A DNA stretch of 64,000 nt, taken from contig MEHQ01002784.1 in the NCBI GenBank assembly GCA_008828725.1, positions 150,298 to 214,297 on the forward strand, given 5' to 3'. The stretch is from Saccharina japonica (Eukaryota > Sar > Phaeophyceae > Laminariales > Laminariaceae). Of this stretch, positions 22,374 to 33,090 are shown one piece after another (position 1 is the first letter of the stretch; each line of letters starts with the position of its first letter). The notes under the pieces are model-generated. The model was not told the origin of the DNA. It was given only the letters and a program-made list of their open reading frames with translations, and made no database searches. A program made the position numbers and the translations under genes.

Positions 22374-23426
22374 GTGCGGGTAGGCGCACTAATCAGGTTT
22401 TCAGAACCCTGAATAGTGCGGGTAGGCGCCCTATTTGCGATATCACTGGGTTTCAGCATAGGGCGTAGCCTTCGACGAGGGTTACTGTATGCGCGTATCA
22501 CCGTAGTGCATGTATCAAGCGAGGGGTGGAAGAAGAGCAGTACAGTAGTATCTCGACGGGTAGATAACTGCTTCCGTTCGCGGGTGAGAAGAGAACTGCA
22601 CGTCGCGAATACGGTCCACTGTACAGCGATAGAACCACATCCTATACGAGTGCTGCTGCACAGAGATGACAGGGTTTTAGGTCCATGTCATGTTACGCAA
22701 TTCTTTGCACAGCCCTGTTGTTGTTCCTTGTTCCATTCTGCATTGACGTTGCGCTTGTACATTACAAAAAACAATCACAAGGCTACACAATGAAACCTGA
22801 ACTTGCCAAGTACGAAACACGTCTGTCCGTCCACGAAACAAAAGGAACACTTTTCAGCACGACCGAGACACCCACGGAAGAAAATAGAGGGGGAGGACAT
22901 TCCAAGAAAAAAAAAAAAAAAAAAGGAACCCAACACTCCTACGTCCCGCACGCTTTACCTCAGGTTCTCCAAGAAAAACCTACGCTACACAACCCCACCA
23001 CCTACGTTTTTGAGGTTGGGCGGCTTGAAAGCAGGAAGAACAAAAACACGGCAAAGCAAAACTCGCAACCAATTGACTCATTCAAGACACGTGCAAAACC
23101 ATACACATCCCAGATCGATCCGATACCAGCAAACTACAGCAGTAACTGCGTGAGGGACGGCGCATTACTTTACGCGTCAAAACAACTCCCTAACATCAGC
23201 CTGCCGCGATGGCTTCGATGCATGCGCTTCGATCATCAACTTCCTTACTCTCTTGAGTAAGTAGCTAGCCTCGCTCAATCCGCACCCTGCCGCGTAGCGT
23301 TCCAAAGAAGCGAAGTGTTGGGAAAGTTTCGCGTAAGGGGGTGGCGCCCTTTTCCCGCGTCCCGGTGTTTCGGCATTAAGCCCGCATTTAGCGCCTTCCC
23401 TCCATTATATTTTTTCAAATAAAGTA
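22374..23426. other. No recognisable gene
   Basis: This begins with pogo-like GTGCGGGTAGGCGC words (22374-22440). A 191-codon lysine/serine-rich frame (22685-23260) crosses an A18 run at 22908 and shows no domain, so I do not call it coding. Confidence 0.4.
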
Positions 23427-23512
23427 AAAATCTCACCACGGTGGGATTCGAACTTGGGGACCAATGATAGTAGCCTTTGCAGCTGACCACTACTCTACCG
23501 GGGCGACCGGTT
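23427..23512 (-). repeat. tRNA-like head fragment (SINE-like)
   Basis: On the minus strand it reads CGCCCCGGTAGAGTAGTGG (A-box-like) and then a B box GTTCGAATCC. The top strand shows GGTGGGATTCGAACTTGGG. It resembles the heads of the other SINE-like repeats, but the body found in 18619-18943 is absent. It could also be a decayed tRNA gene. Confidence 0.5.
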
Positions 23513-23568
23513 GTACGTGAAAAGAAGGGAATAATATTAACGACAAGATTGACAAGATGTAAAAAAAA

Positions 23569-24618
23569 GAGCAGTGGCCAAAATCGGGTATACCCGATGG
23601 GTTTGTGGCCAAAACAGGGTACCATTGTATTTTAGTGACCGCGACGACCCCAGGGCGCCATCTCATTGGCCAGCGCAGGCCACCACCCGACACTGGCCAC
23701 AAACCCATCGGGTATACCCGATTTTGGCTACTCACCCCCCAAGAGGTACCCGATAATTGTACCCACCTACCCGAAAATGGCCGGGCTGTTCGACCACCAC
23801 GGCCCAACAGCCCACCACGCACCAGACGACGATTACGACTAATTTCATCGAAATCCATGCCCCCAGCCAGCCCTGTTACCGACGGAACCATCTGCTTGAT
23901 AGATATCCATCCATCTGCAAGATAAGTATCCATGATTTGGTTGATTCGCGCAGCCTCTCACACCCAACCAAACTTGCCACCTCGAAACACTGCACAGCAG
24001 TAGTGGTGCCACTTCGAAACACGGCACAGCAGTAGTGGTTCAAAACACGGCCCAGCCGTAGTGGTTGGTTCACAGTGCTATCTCTCCCTCTCCCAACCAA
24101 AAGCCAACTCATCACGGCACACCAGTAGTAGTAGTTGATTCGCTCCCTCTCCCACCCAAAAAGCACCGCTCTTTCTCTCCCTCCTCGACGAGCCACCAGC
24201 CACCAGCCACCGCACAGCACAGCAGCAGTAATATAGTAGCTCGTAGAGCAGATGGGTGCGTCGGTAACAGGTTTGGACTCGGCCGGAACTCGACTGGATA
24301 CGTCGTAATACGTCGTGATACGTACCTGGTACGCAGGTGCGTGGTACGTAGTAATCGTCGTCTGGTGCGTGGTGGGCTGTTGAGCCGTGGTGGTCGAACA
24401 GCCCGGCCATTTTCGGGTAGGTGGGTACAATTATCGGGTACCTCTTGGGGGGTGGGTAGCCAAAATCGGGTATACCCGATGGGTTTGTGGCCAGCGTCGG
24501 GTGGTGGCCTGCGCTGGCCAATGAGATGGCGCCCTGGGGTCGTCGCGGTCACTAAAATACAATGGTACCCTGTTTTGGCCACAAAACCATCGGGTATACC
24601 CGATTTTGGCCACTGCTC
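23569..24618 (+). mobile_element. Mutator-like long-TIR element, copy M1 (1050 bp)
   Basis: The ends GAGCAGTGGCCAAAATCGGG and its complement to 24618 begin inverted repeats of about 268 bp (23569-23836 and 24351-24618). The flanks are TAAAAAAA on both sides (23561-23568 and 24619-24626), an 8-9 bp duplication blurred by oligo-A. The TIRs contain ATCGGGTATACCCGAT palindromes twice per arm. The unique centre (about 510 bp) has CACAGCAGTAGTGGTT repeats and no transposase. Open frames in the TIRs appear on both strands because the arms mirror each other. Confidence 0.92.
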
Positions 24619-24795
24619 TAAAAAAAACACACAAAAAGTACCTCGTACCATCGTCCCAGGATCAAGTGAGCATACGATATGATATCGTCAAAAAAATGAA
24701 ACAAAATCCCGGTACGTTGGCATTTCACTTTGAGACCTGTTTGAGAAGATATAAAATCGGATAGAAAAATCTGGTGGTATGATATATATATATAA

Positions 24796-25845
24796 GAGCA
24801 GTGGCCAAAATCGGGTATACCCGATGGTTTTGTGGCCAAAACAGGGTACCATTGTATTTTAGTGACCGCGACGACCCCAGGGCGCCATCTCATTGGCCAG
24901 CGCAGGCCACCACCCGACGCTGGCCACAAACCCATCGGGTATACCCGATTTTGGCTACCCACCCCCCAAGAGGTACCCGATAATTGTACCCACCTACCCG
25001 AAAATGGCCGGGCTGTTCGACCACCACGGCTCAACAGCCCACCACGCACCAGACGACGATTACTACGTACCACGCACCTGCGTACCAGGTACGTATCACG
25101 ACGTATTACGACGTATCCAGTCGAGTTCCGGCCGAGTCCAAACCTGTTACCGACGCACCCATCTGCTCTACGAGCTACTATATTACTGCTGCTGTGCTGT
25201 GCGGTGGCTGGTGGCTGGTGGCTCGTCGAGGAGGGAGAGAAAGAGCGGTGCTTTTTGGGTGGGAGAGGGAGCGAATCAACTACTACTACTGGTGTGCCGT
25301 GATGAGTTGGCTTTTGGTTGGGAGAGGGAGAGATAGCACTGTGAACCAACCACTACGGCTGGGCCGTGTTTTGAACCACTACTGCTGTGCCGTGTTTCGA
25401 AGTGGCACCACTACTGCTGTGCAGTGTTTCGAGGTGGCAAGTTTGGTTGGGTGTGAGAGGCTGCGCGAATCAACCAAATCATGGATACTTATCTTGCAGA
25501 TGGATGGATATCTATCAAGCAGATGGTTCCGTCGGTAACAGGGCTGGCTGGGGGCATGGATTTCGATGAAATTAGTCGTAATCGTCGTCTGGTGCGTGGT
25601 GGGCTGTTGGGCCGTGGTGGTCGAACAGCCCGGCCATTTTCGGGTAGGTGGGTACAATTATCGGGTACCTCTTGGGGGGTGAGTAGCCAAAATCGGGTAT
25701 ACCCGATGGGTTTGTGGCCAGTGTCGGGTGGTGGCCTGCGCTGGCCAATGAGATGGCGCCCTGGGGTCGTCGCGGTCACTAAAATACAATGGTACCCTGT
25801 TTTGGCCACAAACCCATCGGGTATACCCGATTTTGGCCACTGCTC
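24796..25845 (-). mobile_element. Mutator-like long-TIR element, copy M2 (1050 bp, inverted to M1)
   Basis: It has the same length and almost the same sequence as M1 in reverse orientation, 177 bp away. It is flanked by its own perfect 9-bp duplication TATATATAA (24787-24795 and 25846-25854). Because its duplication differs from that of M1, it arrived as a separate insertion. M1 and M2 together make a palindrome of about 2.28 kb with a 177-bp spacer. Confidence 0.93.
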
Positions 25846-26076
25846 TATATATAATAAACAGCAGTACGTGGTACGTGGTGAGCCACTCGTTGGGGTGTTG
25901 ATGAAAACTGACACGTCCTTACTTTGTGACCCAGGCATCAGGCATGCTATATACAGCAGTACGTACAGCAGTACAGTGGGGGGCTGCTGTTAAGAAACGT
26001 CATTTTGGCTTCCAGGCTCAAAGTCTTATTTCGTGTGCCCTCACCAGCAACATTTTCGAAATTTCTTGTACGATTT

Positions 26077-26150
26077 TGTTTTGTTTGTTTGTTTGTTTGT
26101 TTGTTTGTTTGTTTGTTTGTTTGTTTGTTTGTTTGTTTGTTTGTTTGTTT
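26077..26150. repeat. (GTTT)n microsatellite
   Basis: About 18 uninterrupted GTTT units abut the T-rich end of the reverse-oriented SINE-like repeat. It probably arose from that repeat's A-rich tail. Confidence 0.95.
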
Positions 26151-26154
26151 TTCT

Positions 26155-26490
26155 CCCGACCCATTTATTATCTTCGCACCTCCTTTCTCTGTCCTTCCTA
26201 GTCGTAACTCAGATCCGGGGTCACAAAGTATTCTCCTCTCCCTCCTCCCCCACTACGGTTCTTGCCTTGCATTATCGCGAGAAGACTTCAGCTTTTTCTT
26301 CCCTCGTCGACTCCCATCGAATTGTGCCTACCCACGCTACTATCAATAGGCGCTCTCGGCAGTTGATTCCGTTTTATTTATTTTAGCAAAAAAATATACT
26401 CAAAAGTCCGACCCACGTGAGATCCGAACTCCAGACATCAACCTTTAGAGGCGTTCGAGGTTACCTCTAAACCATCGGGGCGAACGATGA
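26155..26490 (-). repeat. SINE-like repeat, minus strand, variant head
   Basis: The body matches 18619-18943 in reverse (GATCCGGGGTCACAAAGTA, CGCGAGAAGACTTCAGC). The head (about 26425-26490) is a different tRNA-like sequence, with the minus-strand B box as GTTCGGATCT and the start CGCCCCGATGG. The tail lies at the (GTTT)n array. The head and body therefore recombine or diverge at different rates within the family. Confidence 0.75.
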
Positions 26491-27379
26491 TTCTCATTTT
26501 TCTCTTCGTACTTGAGTTGTTTTTTTCCATTGTTTCTTATTTCTTATTGAGCAGTAGCCAAAATCGGGTATACCCGATGGGTTTGGTGCCAAAACAGGGT
26601 ACCATTGTATTTTAGTGACCACGACGACCCCAGGGCGCCATCGCATTGGCCAGCGCGGGCCACCACCCGACGCTGGCCACAAACCCATCGGGTATACCCG
26701 ATTTTGGCTACTCACCCCCCATCAGGTACCCGATTATTACACCCACCTACCCGAAAATGGCCGGGCTGTTCGACCACAACGGCCGAGCAGTCCACCACGC
26801 ATCAGCCAACGATTACGACGTACCACGTACCAAGCACCAGCATACGTATCACGACGTATTACGACGTATCTAGCCGAGTTCCAATGTGTGATCGACGAAT
26901 CCATCTGCTTGATATATATCCATGATATGGGTGATTGGCGATTCGGTGGTTTAGGCTCGGGGACCTAAATAAGAAAGCGCAGCATTCGAAGGTGAGCTTT
27001 CGCGCGAGCCAAGAATACGAAAGTCAGCCTGAACCCGATTTCCGGCTTCTTGTGAGATGGCTGGTACTACTGCTGTACACGTACTGTTGTGCTGTGATGA
27101 GGTGTGATGAGAGGTCGCTTCTGGTTGGGAGAAGAAGAGAGAGCGCCGTGAATCAGCTACTGCTACTGCTGTGCTGAAGGTGGCTACAGTAGTAGCTTGG
27201 GGTTCGGAGATGAGGGAGAGAGAGAGCGGTGCTGATTGGGTGGGAGAGGGAGCGAATCAACTACTACTACTACTACTACTACTGCTGTGCCGTGATGAGG
27301 TGGCTTTTGGTTCGGAGAGGGAAAGAGAGCACTGCGAACCAACCACTACTACTGCTGTGCCGTGTTTTGAGGGTCTTAA

Positions 27380-27468
27380 ACCGTTTAGGACTGCAGTCCC
27401 GTTTTGGGGACAAACCACTCTAATTCTAAGTAATTTGTCCCCAAAACGGGATTCCGGTCCTGTAAGGG
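27380..27468. mobile_element. 89-bp piggyBac-like hairpin MITE nested in M3
   Basis: It is flanked by TTAA on both sides (27376-27379 and 27469-27472). The arms are ACCGTTTAGGACTGCAGTCC then CGTTTTGGGGACAAA, and the imperfect inverse ending GGTCCTGTAAGGG. M1 and M2 have no insert here: their GAGGTGGCAAGTTTGG aligns with GAGGGTCTTAAGTTTGG around the insert. A TTAA target and a CCC-type terminus fit piggyBac; the class call is an inference. Confidence 0.75.
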
Positions 27469-27773
27469 TTAAGTTTGGTTGGGAGCGAGAGGCTGCGCGA
27501 ATCAACTAAACCATGGATATTTATCGAGCGGAATAGTCGGATATCTATCAAGCAATTGGTTCCGTCGGTAACAGGGCTGGCTGGGGGCATGAAACTCGAT
27601 GAACTTGGTCGTGATAGTCGGCTGGTGCGTGGTTGGCTGTTGGACCGTTGTGGTCGAACAGCCCGGCCATTTTCGGGTAGGTGGGTGTAATAATGTAATA
27701 ATCGGGCACCTCTTGGGGGTGAGTAGAAAAAATCGGGTATACCCGATGGGGCTTTGGCCAGCGTCGGGTGGTG

Positions 27774-28800
27774 TGTGTGTGTGTGTGTGTTCTTCACATT
27801 AAACCTTCCTTTCTACCCGTCGACATCCAGCACACCCAGTGTCCATGCCGATTCTTCATCCTAAAAAGGTACCAGTTATGTGGTCACAAAACTACGACAC
27901 AGAGATACTACACTCAGTGCAGTAAGCAGAGCAGACAATGCAACGCCATATACGACAGGCAATACCTACCCTGCTAGCAATCCAGGTGCATGCAAGAGAA
28001 AAAAAGAGAAAAAATAAAAAAGCGAAAAGAAAAAATAGTAAAAAGTAAATATTCTGAAGCAAATCAACAATCAAACAACCAAATAAAAAGCATGACAAAA
28101 AAGAAAGAAAGTGTCGTGCTTCTCCCAGAGGAGTTGCGACCTCCAATAAAAACCAAATGAAATGAAAGAAAATGAAATGGACCGCAACAGCGCCAACAGA
28201 GCAAGACTGGGAACGACAGGATAGGACAGCCAGCCGGAGCACACCAAAGGCCAGCTGAGGCAGGTTTGTGCCCGTAGTACAGGCAGGTTCTACCAGCTAG
28301 TCGGTCTGGCACCTACTCTGTTTGCCGTCTCTTTCCTGCTTACGTCCGTCCTGGTTTCCCTATGACCCCCCCCACCCTCCGTCTCCCTTCCCTTGGGCGC
28401 CACCCATACAACGGGTACGTGGCACTTCCAACTCAATTCCGTTTCGTTCTCGTGTAACACACGAGAGTCCCGGAAAGAGAACGGGGAATGGCAAAAACAA
28501 AATGAATACGTACGTAGCTAAGCCACCAAAGAAAGTCCTAGGAAAAATACGGAAGGCGGAGAAACAAAGGCAAAAGCGATCACGGTAACATAAATAAGTG
28601 AAACAAAGTAAACGAAGCAAATAATGCGAGGGGTTGTAGCATCGCTGTCGTGCCCCCCTTGAGAAGCAACAACAGGCAATACGACAAGCAAAAAAGAAAA
28701 ATGAAAAAAAAAACAAACAAACAAACAAACAAACAAACAAACAAACAAACAAATGAACAGAAAGACCACCAGAAACAGTGCCGCGTTCGAAGCGGCTACA
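27774..28800. mobile_element. 1027-bp insertion nested in M3 (TG...CA ends)
   Basis: M1/M2 continuity (GGGTGGTGGCC) is broken after GTGGTG (27768-27773) and resumes with GTGGTG (28801-28806), a 6-bp duplication. The insert opens with a TG run and ends GGCTACA, i.e. TG...CA like a solo LTR or small LTR element. Its first 230 bp match 30937-31200 and the reverse of 34862-35100. It also contains an (AAAC)n array. LTR identity is not proven; the GT-rich target may exaggerate the duplication. Confidence 0.65.
28709..28753. repeat. (AAAC)n microsatellite
   Basis: About 11 AAAC units lie within the nested insertion, the complement of the GTTT array at 26077. Open frames coding repeated VCLF/KQTN are artefacts of it. 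Confidence 0.95.
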
Positions 28801-29015
28801 GTGGTGGCCGGCGCTGGCCAATGAGATGGCGCCCTGGGGTCGTCGCGGTATCTTAAATGCAATGGTACCCTGTTTTGGCCACAAACCCATCGGGTATACC
28901 CGATTTTGGCCACTGCTCTTTCTTATTTATATGTGCCGCGAGAACCACGAATCACGTTTTCATTGTACAGGCCAGCCGCAACCGATGAGTGCAGTTACTA
29001 CCACACATATATATA

Positions 29016-29335
29016 TATATTTATTTCCATCCCATTAATTATCTTCGCACTTCCGTCTTTTTCCCTCCCTAGTCGTAGTTCAGATCCGGGGTCACAAAGT
29101 AGGCTCCTCTCCCTCCTCCCCCACTACGGCTCTTGCCTTGCATTTGTATCGCGAGAAGACTTCAGCACTTTATTCCCTCGTCAACTCTCGTCGAATTATG
29201 CATACCGACGCTATAATATGCGCTCTCGACAGTCGGTGTCACTTGAGAATAAAAACCTCCACGTGGAGAATCGAACCCTCGACATCCGGCCCAAAAAGCT
29301 TGGTTACTACCAGTTAGACCACCGGGGCGACCGGC
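29016..29335 (-). repeat. SINE-like repeat, minus strand
   Basis: This is the closest relative of the copy at 18619. The body and the tRNA-like head are both present, with the B box seen as GAATCGAACC on the top strand and the head end CCACCGGGGCGACC near 29330. The tail side runs into (AT)n at 29005. Confidence 0.8.
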
Positions 29336-30299
29336 TGTAAATAAAAATCCTTGCATATTAACGTACTCTCTTGACCTCCCAGTCGACAAACCCGTAACTC
29401 AATCAAGCCTGCCCTACACCCCACGTATACCAAGTATATCTCTGGCACTCTGATAGCTCCTCCTTGTGTCTTAAAGGCTCGTAACCAGCTTGGTCAAGCC
29501 TTCGAGCGAGGTGCTAAAAAGAGCCATGGCGGACCCCGGGTCTGGGTGCGCAAGTGCGCAATGCCCACTGACCACCAGGGCGTCAAGGCAAAGCCGTAAT
29601 GAAGTGTACCCAGTGTTTCCTTCGACAATTTTGTGTTGACCACAGAAGTTTACACTTTTATTTTTTTTTTTTCCCGCCCGCAGGTGGGACATTTCACTCG
29701 TGACTCGTGATGGAACCGTGAAAAATCAAACCGTCGGGAACAAAAAACGTGAAGAAACTGTCTGTATTACGAGTACTTGGTTTACTTTTTTTCTATACGG
29801 TACTCGTATATAGCACGGCTGGGAGGTTTTAACGTTTTGCGTTTCTTATTTCGTGCCACGCTCCGGAGCGATATTATTTTTTAGATTGGATGGAACAACA
29901 ATCACTGCTGTTTCTTATATAGCATTTTTCCTATATCGTTGCCCGGTTTGAGCTGTCTTTCTTACACACCATTTCGTATTTTGTATCACAATCTCAGCCT
30001 CTGTTTCTTAACATAATATTTCTTAAATGCGGGCCCTCACTGTAAAACCCACGCACCCACCGACACGCTTGTTTCCGTGTTCTATGTACCTATTAATAAC
30101 GGTAGCTTCATTCTCCGCACGCTTTGGTCTTCCTCTAGATGCCCACGGTAGTCATATACACTTCTTTCGTGCGCTCCTGACTCTTTTCGGTGTGATCAGG
30201 CCTCCAAACCACCCCATCCATGCGTAGTCTCACTAACACTGCACGTTTCGCTAAATATTAGTCTTATGGAACTGCATTTGTTTGGCAGGGAAAACCAAA
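29336..30299. other. No recognisable gene
   Basis: This holds a T11 run at 29658, repeated TTTCTTATT-type words (29848, 29910, 30005) and short frames without similarity. Confidence 0.45.
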
Positions 30300-30560
30300 C
30301 TTGAAATTAAAGTTATTATGTTGTCTGTGAACACGGTTTCGGTGAGGAGGCAGCTTGATTGAGAGCCTGATGTGGCCTTGGGGCAAGCTTGGGCGGTTTC
30401 GTATCTTTGAGTGGTGCAGTGCATCCCAGCAGATTAGTATCAACCTACTGCTTCCCAATTTCATATTCATATTTTATCCTCGAGTTCAGCACAAATGATT
30501 TTTTACCTGTAGTACGCCTCACGTCGAATTATTCAACTTCGACCCTCACGACAGCCCGAC
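30300..30560 (+). repeat. Right-end fragment of the Tc1/mariner-like family
   Basis: The text GTGGCCTTGGGGCAAGCTTGGG, then GGTGCAGTGCATCC and CGAGTTCAGCACAAATG parallels 22150-22300 and 45940-46090. The CTGTCGCGTACTG terminus is missing, so only a decayed piece remains. Confidence 0.55.
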
Positions 30561-30565
30561 AGGGA

Positions 30566-30795
30566 GGGGTACCTGACACTGTCCCTTCCCTCTACGCCTG
30601 TACAATAACTATATCAAACTGAACACAGGGGACAGTAGAGAGACGCCCCCCCCCTTGCTTGCTACCAGGCCTTCCATAGTACTAGTTTACTACTTGACAC
30701 CGTCCCCTCCCGCTCTGCCTGGATGAAAAATTGAAGACAGGGGGCGGAAGAGAGCCGTCCCTTCCTTGATACAAGAGGTCTTCCATAGTACTACA
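30566..30795. repeat. Two diverged tandem units of ~115 bp
   Basis: Both units run from TGACACNGTCCCYTCCC through ACAGGGGNC to CTTCCATAGTACTA. The first also has a C9 run at 30647. About 75 percent similar by eye. Confidence 0.65.
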
Positions 30796-30936
30796 ATACC
30801 ATGGAATGTCGGGTGCGTTCTTTTCTGGCTTCGGCACGTTGTATTCTGTCGACATTCTCGGCCGGATCAACACGCAGGTTCCTTTCTTCTGCAGACAGAC
30901 ATGTCGAGACCCCACAGGTTGGTATCTTCCATACCT

Positions 30937-31200
30937 GTGTGTGTGTGTTCTTCACATTAAGCCTTCCTTTCTACCCGTCGACATCCAGCACACCCAGTGT
31001 CCGTGCCGATTCTTCATCCTAAAAAAGTACCAGTTCTGTGGTCACAAAACTACGACACAGAGATACTACGCTCAGTGCAGCAGAGCAGAGAATGCAATGC
31101 CATATACGACAGGCAAGACCTACCCTGCGAGAAATCCAGGTGCATGCAAGAGCAAAAAAAGAGCAAAAACGAAAAAAGCGAAAAGGAAAAAAATATACCC
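30937..31200 (+). repeat. Dispersed repeat R3, copy 2
   Basis: It begins GTGTGTGTGTTCTTCACATT and continues as in 27780-28010. Both carry CACCCAGTGTCC, GATTCTTCATCCTAAAAA and ACGACACAGAGATACTAC, then an AAAGAG/GCGAAAAG purine-rich tail. Copies 1 and 2 then diverge, which places the repeat's 3' edge near 31195. Confidence 0.8.
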
Positions 31201-32410
31201 TTGCAACGATAATCCACCAGGGAAACCAACCGCTGACCTCGCCTGGTGCCTTGCCTTCCTACATGCTTCTGTCGTGTACGTCACTGCTGTCGGAGACATC
31301 GCGAACAGTGTTCGACACTCACATTTTTCATCATGGAATACCTGGCTAGCCGTCAGACGGTGAGACTACTCTTACGAGTACATGCCAGTATTATGATATG
31401 CCATGACCATGCACTATTCCACCAAGCCCCGACCAAGCAGCAAGGCAGAAAAATCATACCAGGTATAATGCGCCGCACAAGGGATGCGTGGTGTCATGTT
31501 ACGTTATTTGACTCGATGTCAGTGTTTGCGCCTCTCCGGTACTCTGTCACACAAATCTCATACGACTCGTACACCGATACACCCTAGATCCTAGATACGT
31601 GTGATATCTTAAATTTCGATAAGTCTCAGTCGGAGATTATTGACTTTAGTAGCACCAGATCTGTAAGTAATTGTCGCGTACTGCTGTAGCACAAACGTCG
31701 AACGATGCCTCCAAGGACTCAGAACATACTACTTTTGTAGTGTACCAGAGTGTACTGCAGTAGACGATATACCTGGCATCTCCCAAGTAATTTCCCAAGC
31801 CAACATCAGCGCTGTACAGCAGTGTACTCTCCTAGGTTTTGGAATATCAGGCTCCTGGAAGTCGTCGCACCGCGTGCTTCTTCTACGAGTGAGAACGAGG
31901 AGCGCCTTCCTTGTAAAAATACATACCCGGTAGATCACAGAGTGGAAAATTATGGGACGGCCCTGCCTGGCGTGGCTCGTGCGACGGAGGGATACTGTAC
32001 AGTAGTTACTCGCCTTTTCTGATTCTGGTACTGCTGTGGTGCAAGACCTCCAGGTTTCCCGTGTACGGGGTCTTCGAAGCAGGCGGACCAAATGTGTGTT
32101 AGCGTGGATGTCTGGAGAGCACCTTTCTCTTCGGCCTTTTCTTTCGCTGGCGAAGCAGTGTGCCGGGGGCCACGGGGAAAGTGTGCAGTGCGCATCGTGG
32201 GTCGTGGTCTTGATACTGCTGCTGTGATACTGAGTCATGAGCTGTACGTTATACCGTATACATACGCTTATCGTTCTTGGCGTCGTTCTCGGCGCGCCGT
32301 TCTCGCCATACCAGCCCTCTAACTTTTCTACAGTGAGAAAAATACTTACCTGAAGTAAGTACGAGTACGCATTTCATTCTATGTTTATTGTCTGGCATTG
32401 AAAGTAGCAA
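31201..32410. other. No recognisable gene
   Basis: Antisense and sense open frames overlap at 31729-32238, but neither has identifiable domains. Words like GTACTGCAGTA and TACAGCAGTGTAC are frequent. Confidence 0.4.
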
Positions 32411-32419
32411 AAACTGAAG

Positions 32420-32560
32420 CTGCTTGCTGCTGAGCTGCTGCCGCTGAGCTACTTCTGCTGCTGAGCTGCTGCTGCTGCTGCTGACCCTAGCAACTCCTAG
32501 AAGAGTACGAGTAGCTGCTGCTGCTTTAACTGTGCTGCTGCTCGTGCTTGCTGTCTGGGT
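32420..32560. repeat. CTG/GCTGCTG-rich trinucleotide stretch
   Basis: Interrupted CTG triplets with GAGCTGCTG inserts form two clusters (32425-32495 and 32512-32550). On the minus strand this reads poly-Ser/Ala. It is more likely simple sequence than exon. Confidence 0.8.
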
Positions 32561-32814
32561 ATACAGCGGCTGCCGCCGATGCTGGGTTGTTGTTGCTGTT
32601 TTTGCTATAGGATGCACCTGGTACCATGAGTCGTATCATATGGTCCGTGCAGGACAATACGCACATTTTGTTTTCGACAGATACTTCTAAAAATACTGCG
32701 AACTGGAAAACAAAACAGTAGAGTCTTCCACAGTGTAGAAATAGAACGTTCTGGGAATATTCCCCATAAAAACAAGCGGGGAACAAAAACAGGCGGGAAA
32801 ACGAAACAGGCCTT

Positions 32815-32940
32815 TGTTGCTCCCCTGATCCCACCCAAACCTGATCCCACTCGGATATGATCCCATTTGGCACCCTACTCCCACCCACAAGGTGCAGAAA
32901 TATAATTAGCCCTCCGCAGGAGCCGCCGGAGGCCGTGAGC
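32815..32940. repeat. Direct repeat R4, copy 1
   Basis: GATCCCATTTGGCACCCT, then CTCCCACCCACAAGGTGCAG and CCCTCCGCAG recur in the same order at 34075-34180. Both are preceded by several GATCCCACCCG words, a local short tandem pattern. Confidence 0.75.
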
Positions 32941-33002
32941 GCGAAGTGCGAACCGTAAACGGTCAAAATTCCTCAAATTCGTAAAATCGCCGATTGCCAA
33001 AA

Positions 33003-33090
33003 AAAAAAAACGTCGCAGCAGCGTGGAATCGAACCGAGCGCCATATTTATGAAGCTGTGCACCATAGACCGCGGAGCTATATTACATCCA
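33003..33090 (-). repeat. tRNA-like fragment with A-rich flank
   Basis: On the minus strand it contains the B box GGTTCGATTCC preceded by a plausible anticodon-arm region, and it borders an A11 run on the top strand at 33000. The A box and acceptor closure are poor. It is either a decayed tRNA or another SINE-like head. Confidence 0.4.

Larger units (their letters stand above)
26549..28918 (+). mobile_element. Mutator-like long-TIR element, copy M3, with two nested insertions
   Basis: The left end GAGCAGTAGCC is at 26549 and the right end GGCCACTGCTC ends at 28918. The perfect 9-bp duplication TTTCTTATT lies at 26540-26548 and 28919-28927. It spans 2370 bp but is interrupted at 27376-27472 and 27774-28806; without these it is about 1.24 kb. 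The interior is more diverged than M1/M2 and carries a (CTA)n run near 27260. No transposase is encoded. Confidence 0.9.

Noticed and set aside
22685..23260. 191-codon Lys-rich ORF
   Set aside because: Spans an A18 homopolymer, where frame is arbitrary, and shows no similarity to a known family.
24065..25349. Pairs of long open frames of up to 243 codons on both strands across the M1/M2 region
   Set aside because: They are mirror images produced by the inverted elements and their TIRs; the same peptide appears in several frames and strands, and none has a domain.
26005..26386. Reading frames with a repeated CLFVCLFV pattern
   Set aside because: Created by the (GTTT)n microsatellite at 26077-26150.
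26077..28753. CRISPR-like array or other spaced repeats
   Set aside because: The tandem arrays have no spacers; they are microsatellites, minisatellites or satellites.
31729..32238. 169-codon minus-strand ORF
   Set aside because: Composition is Arg/Ser/Thr-rich with no domain, opposite-strand frames are equally open, and nothing suggests selection.
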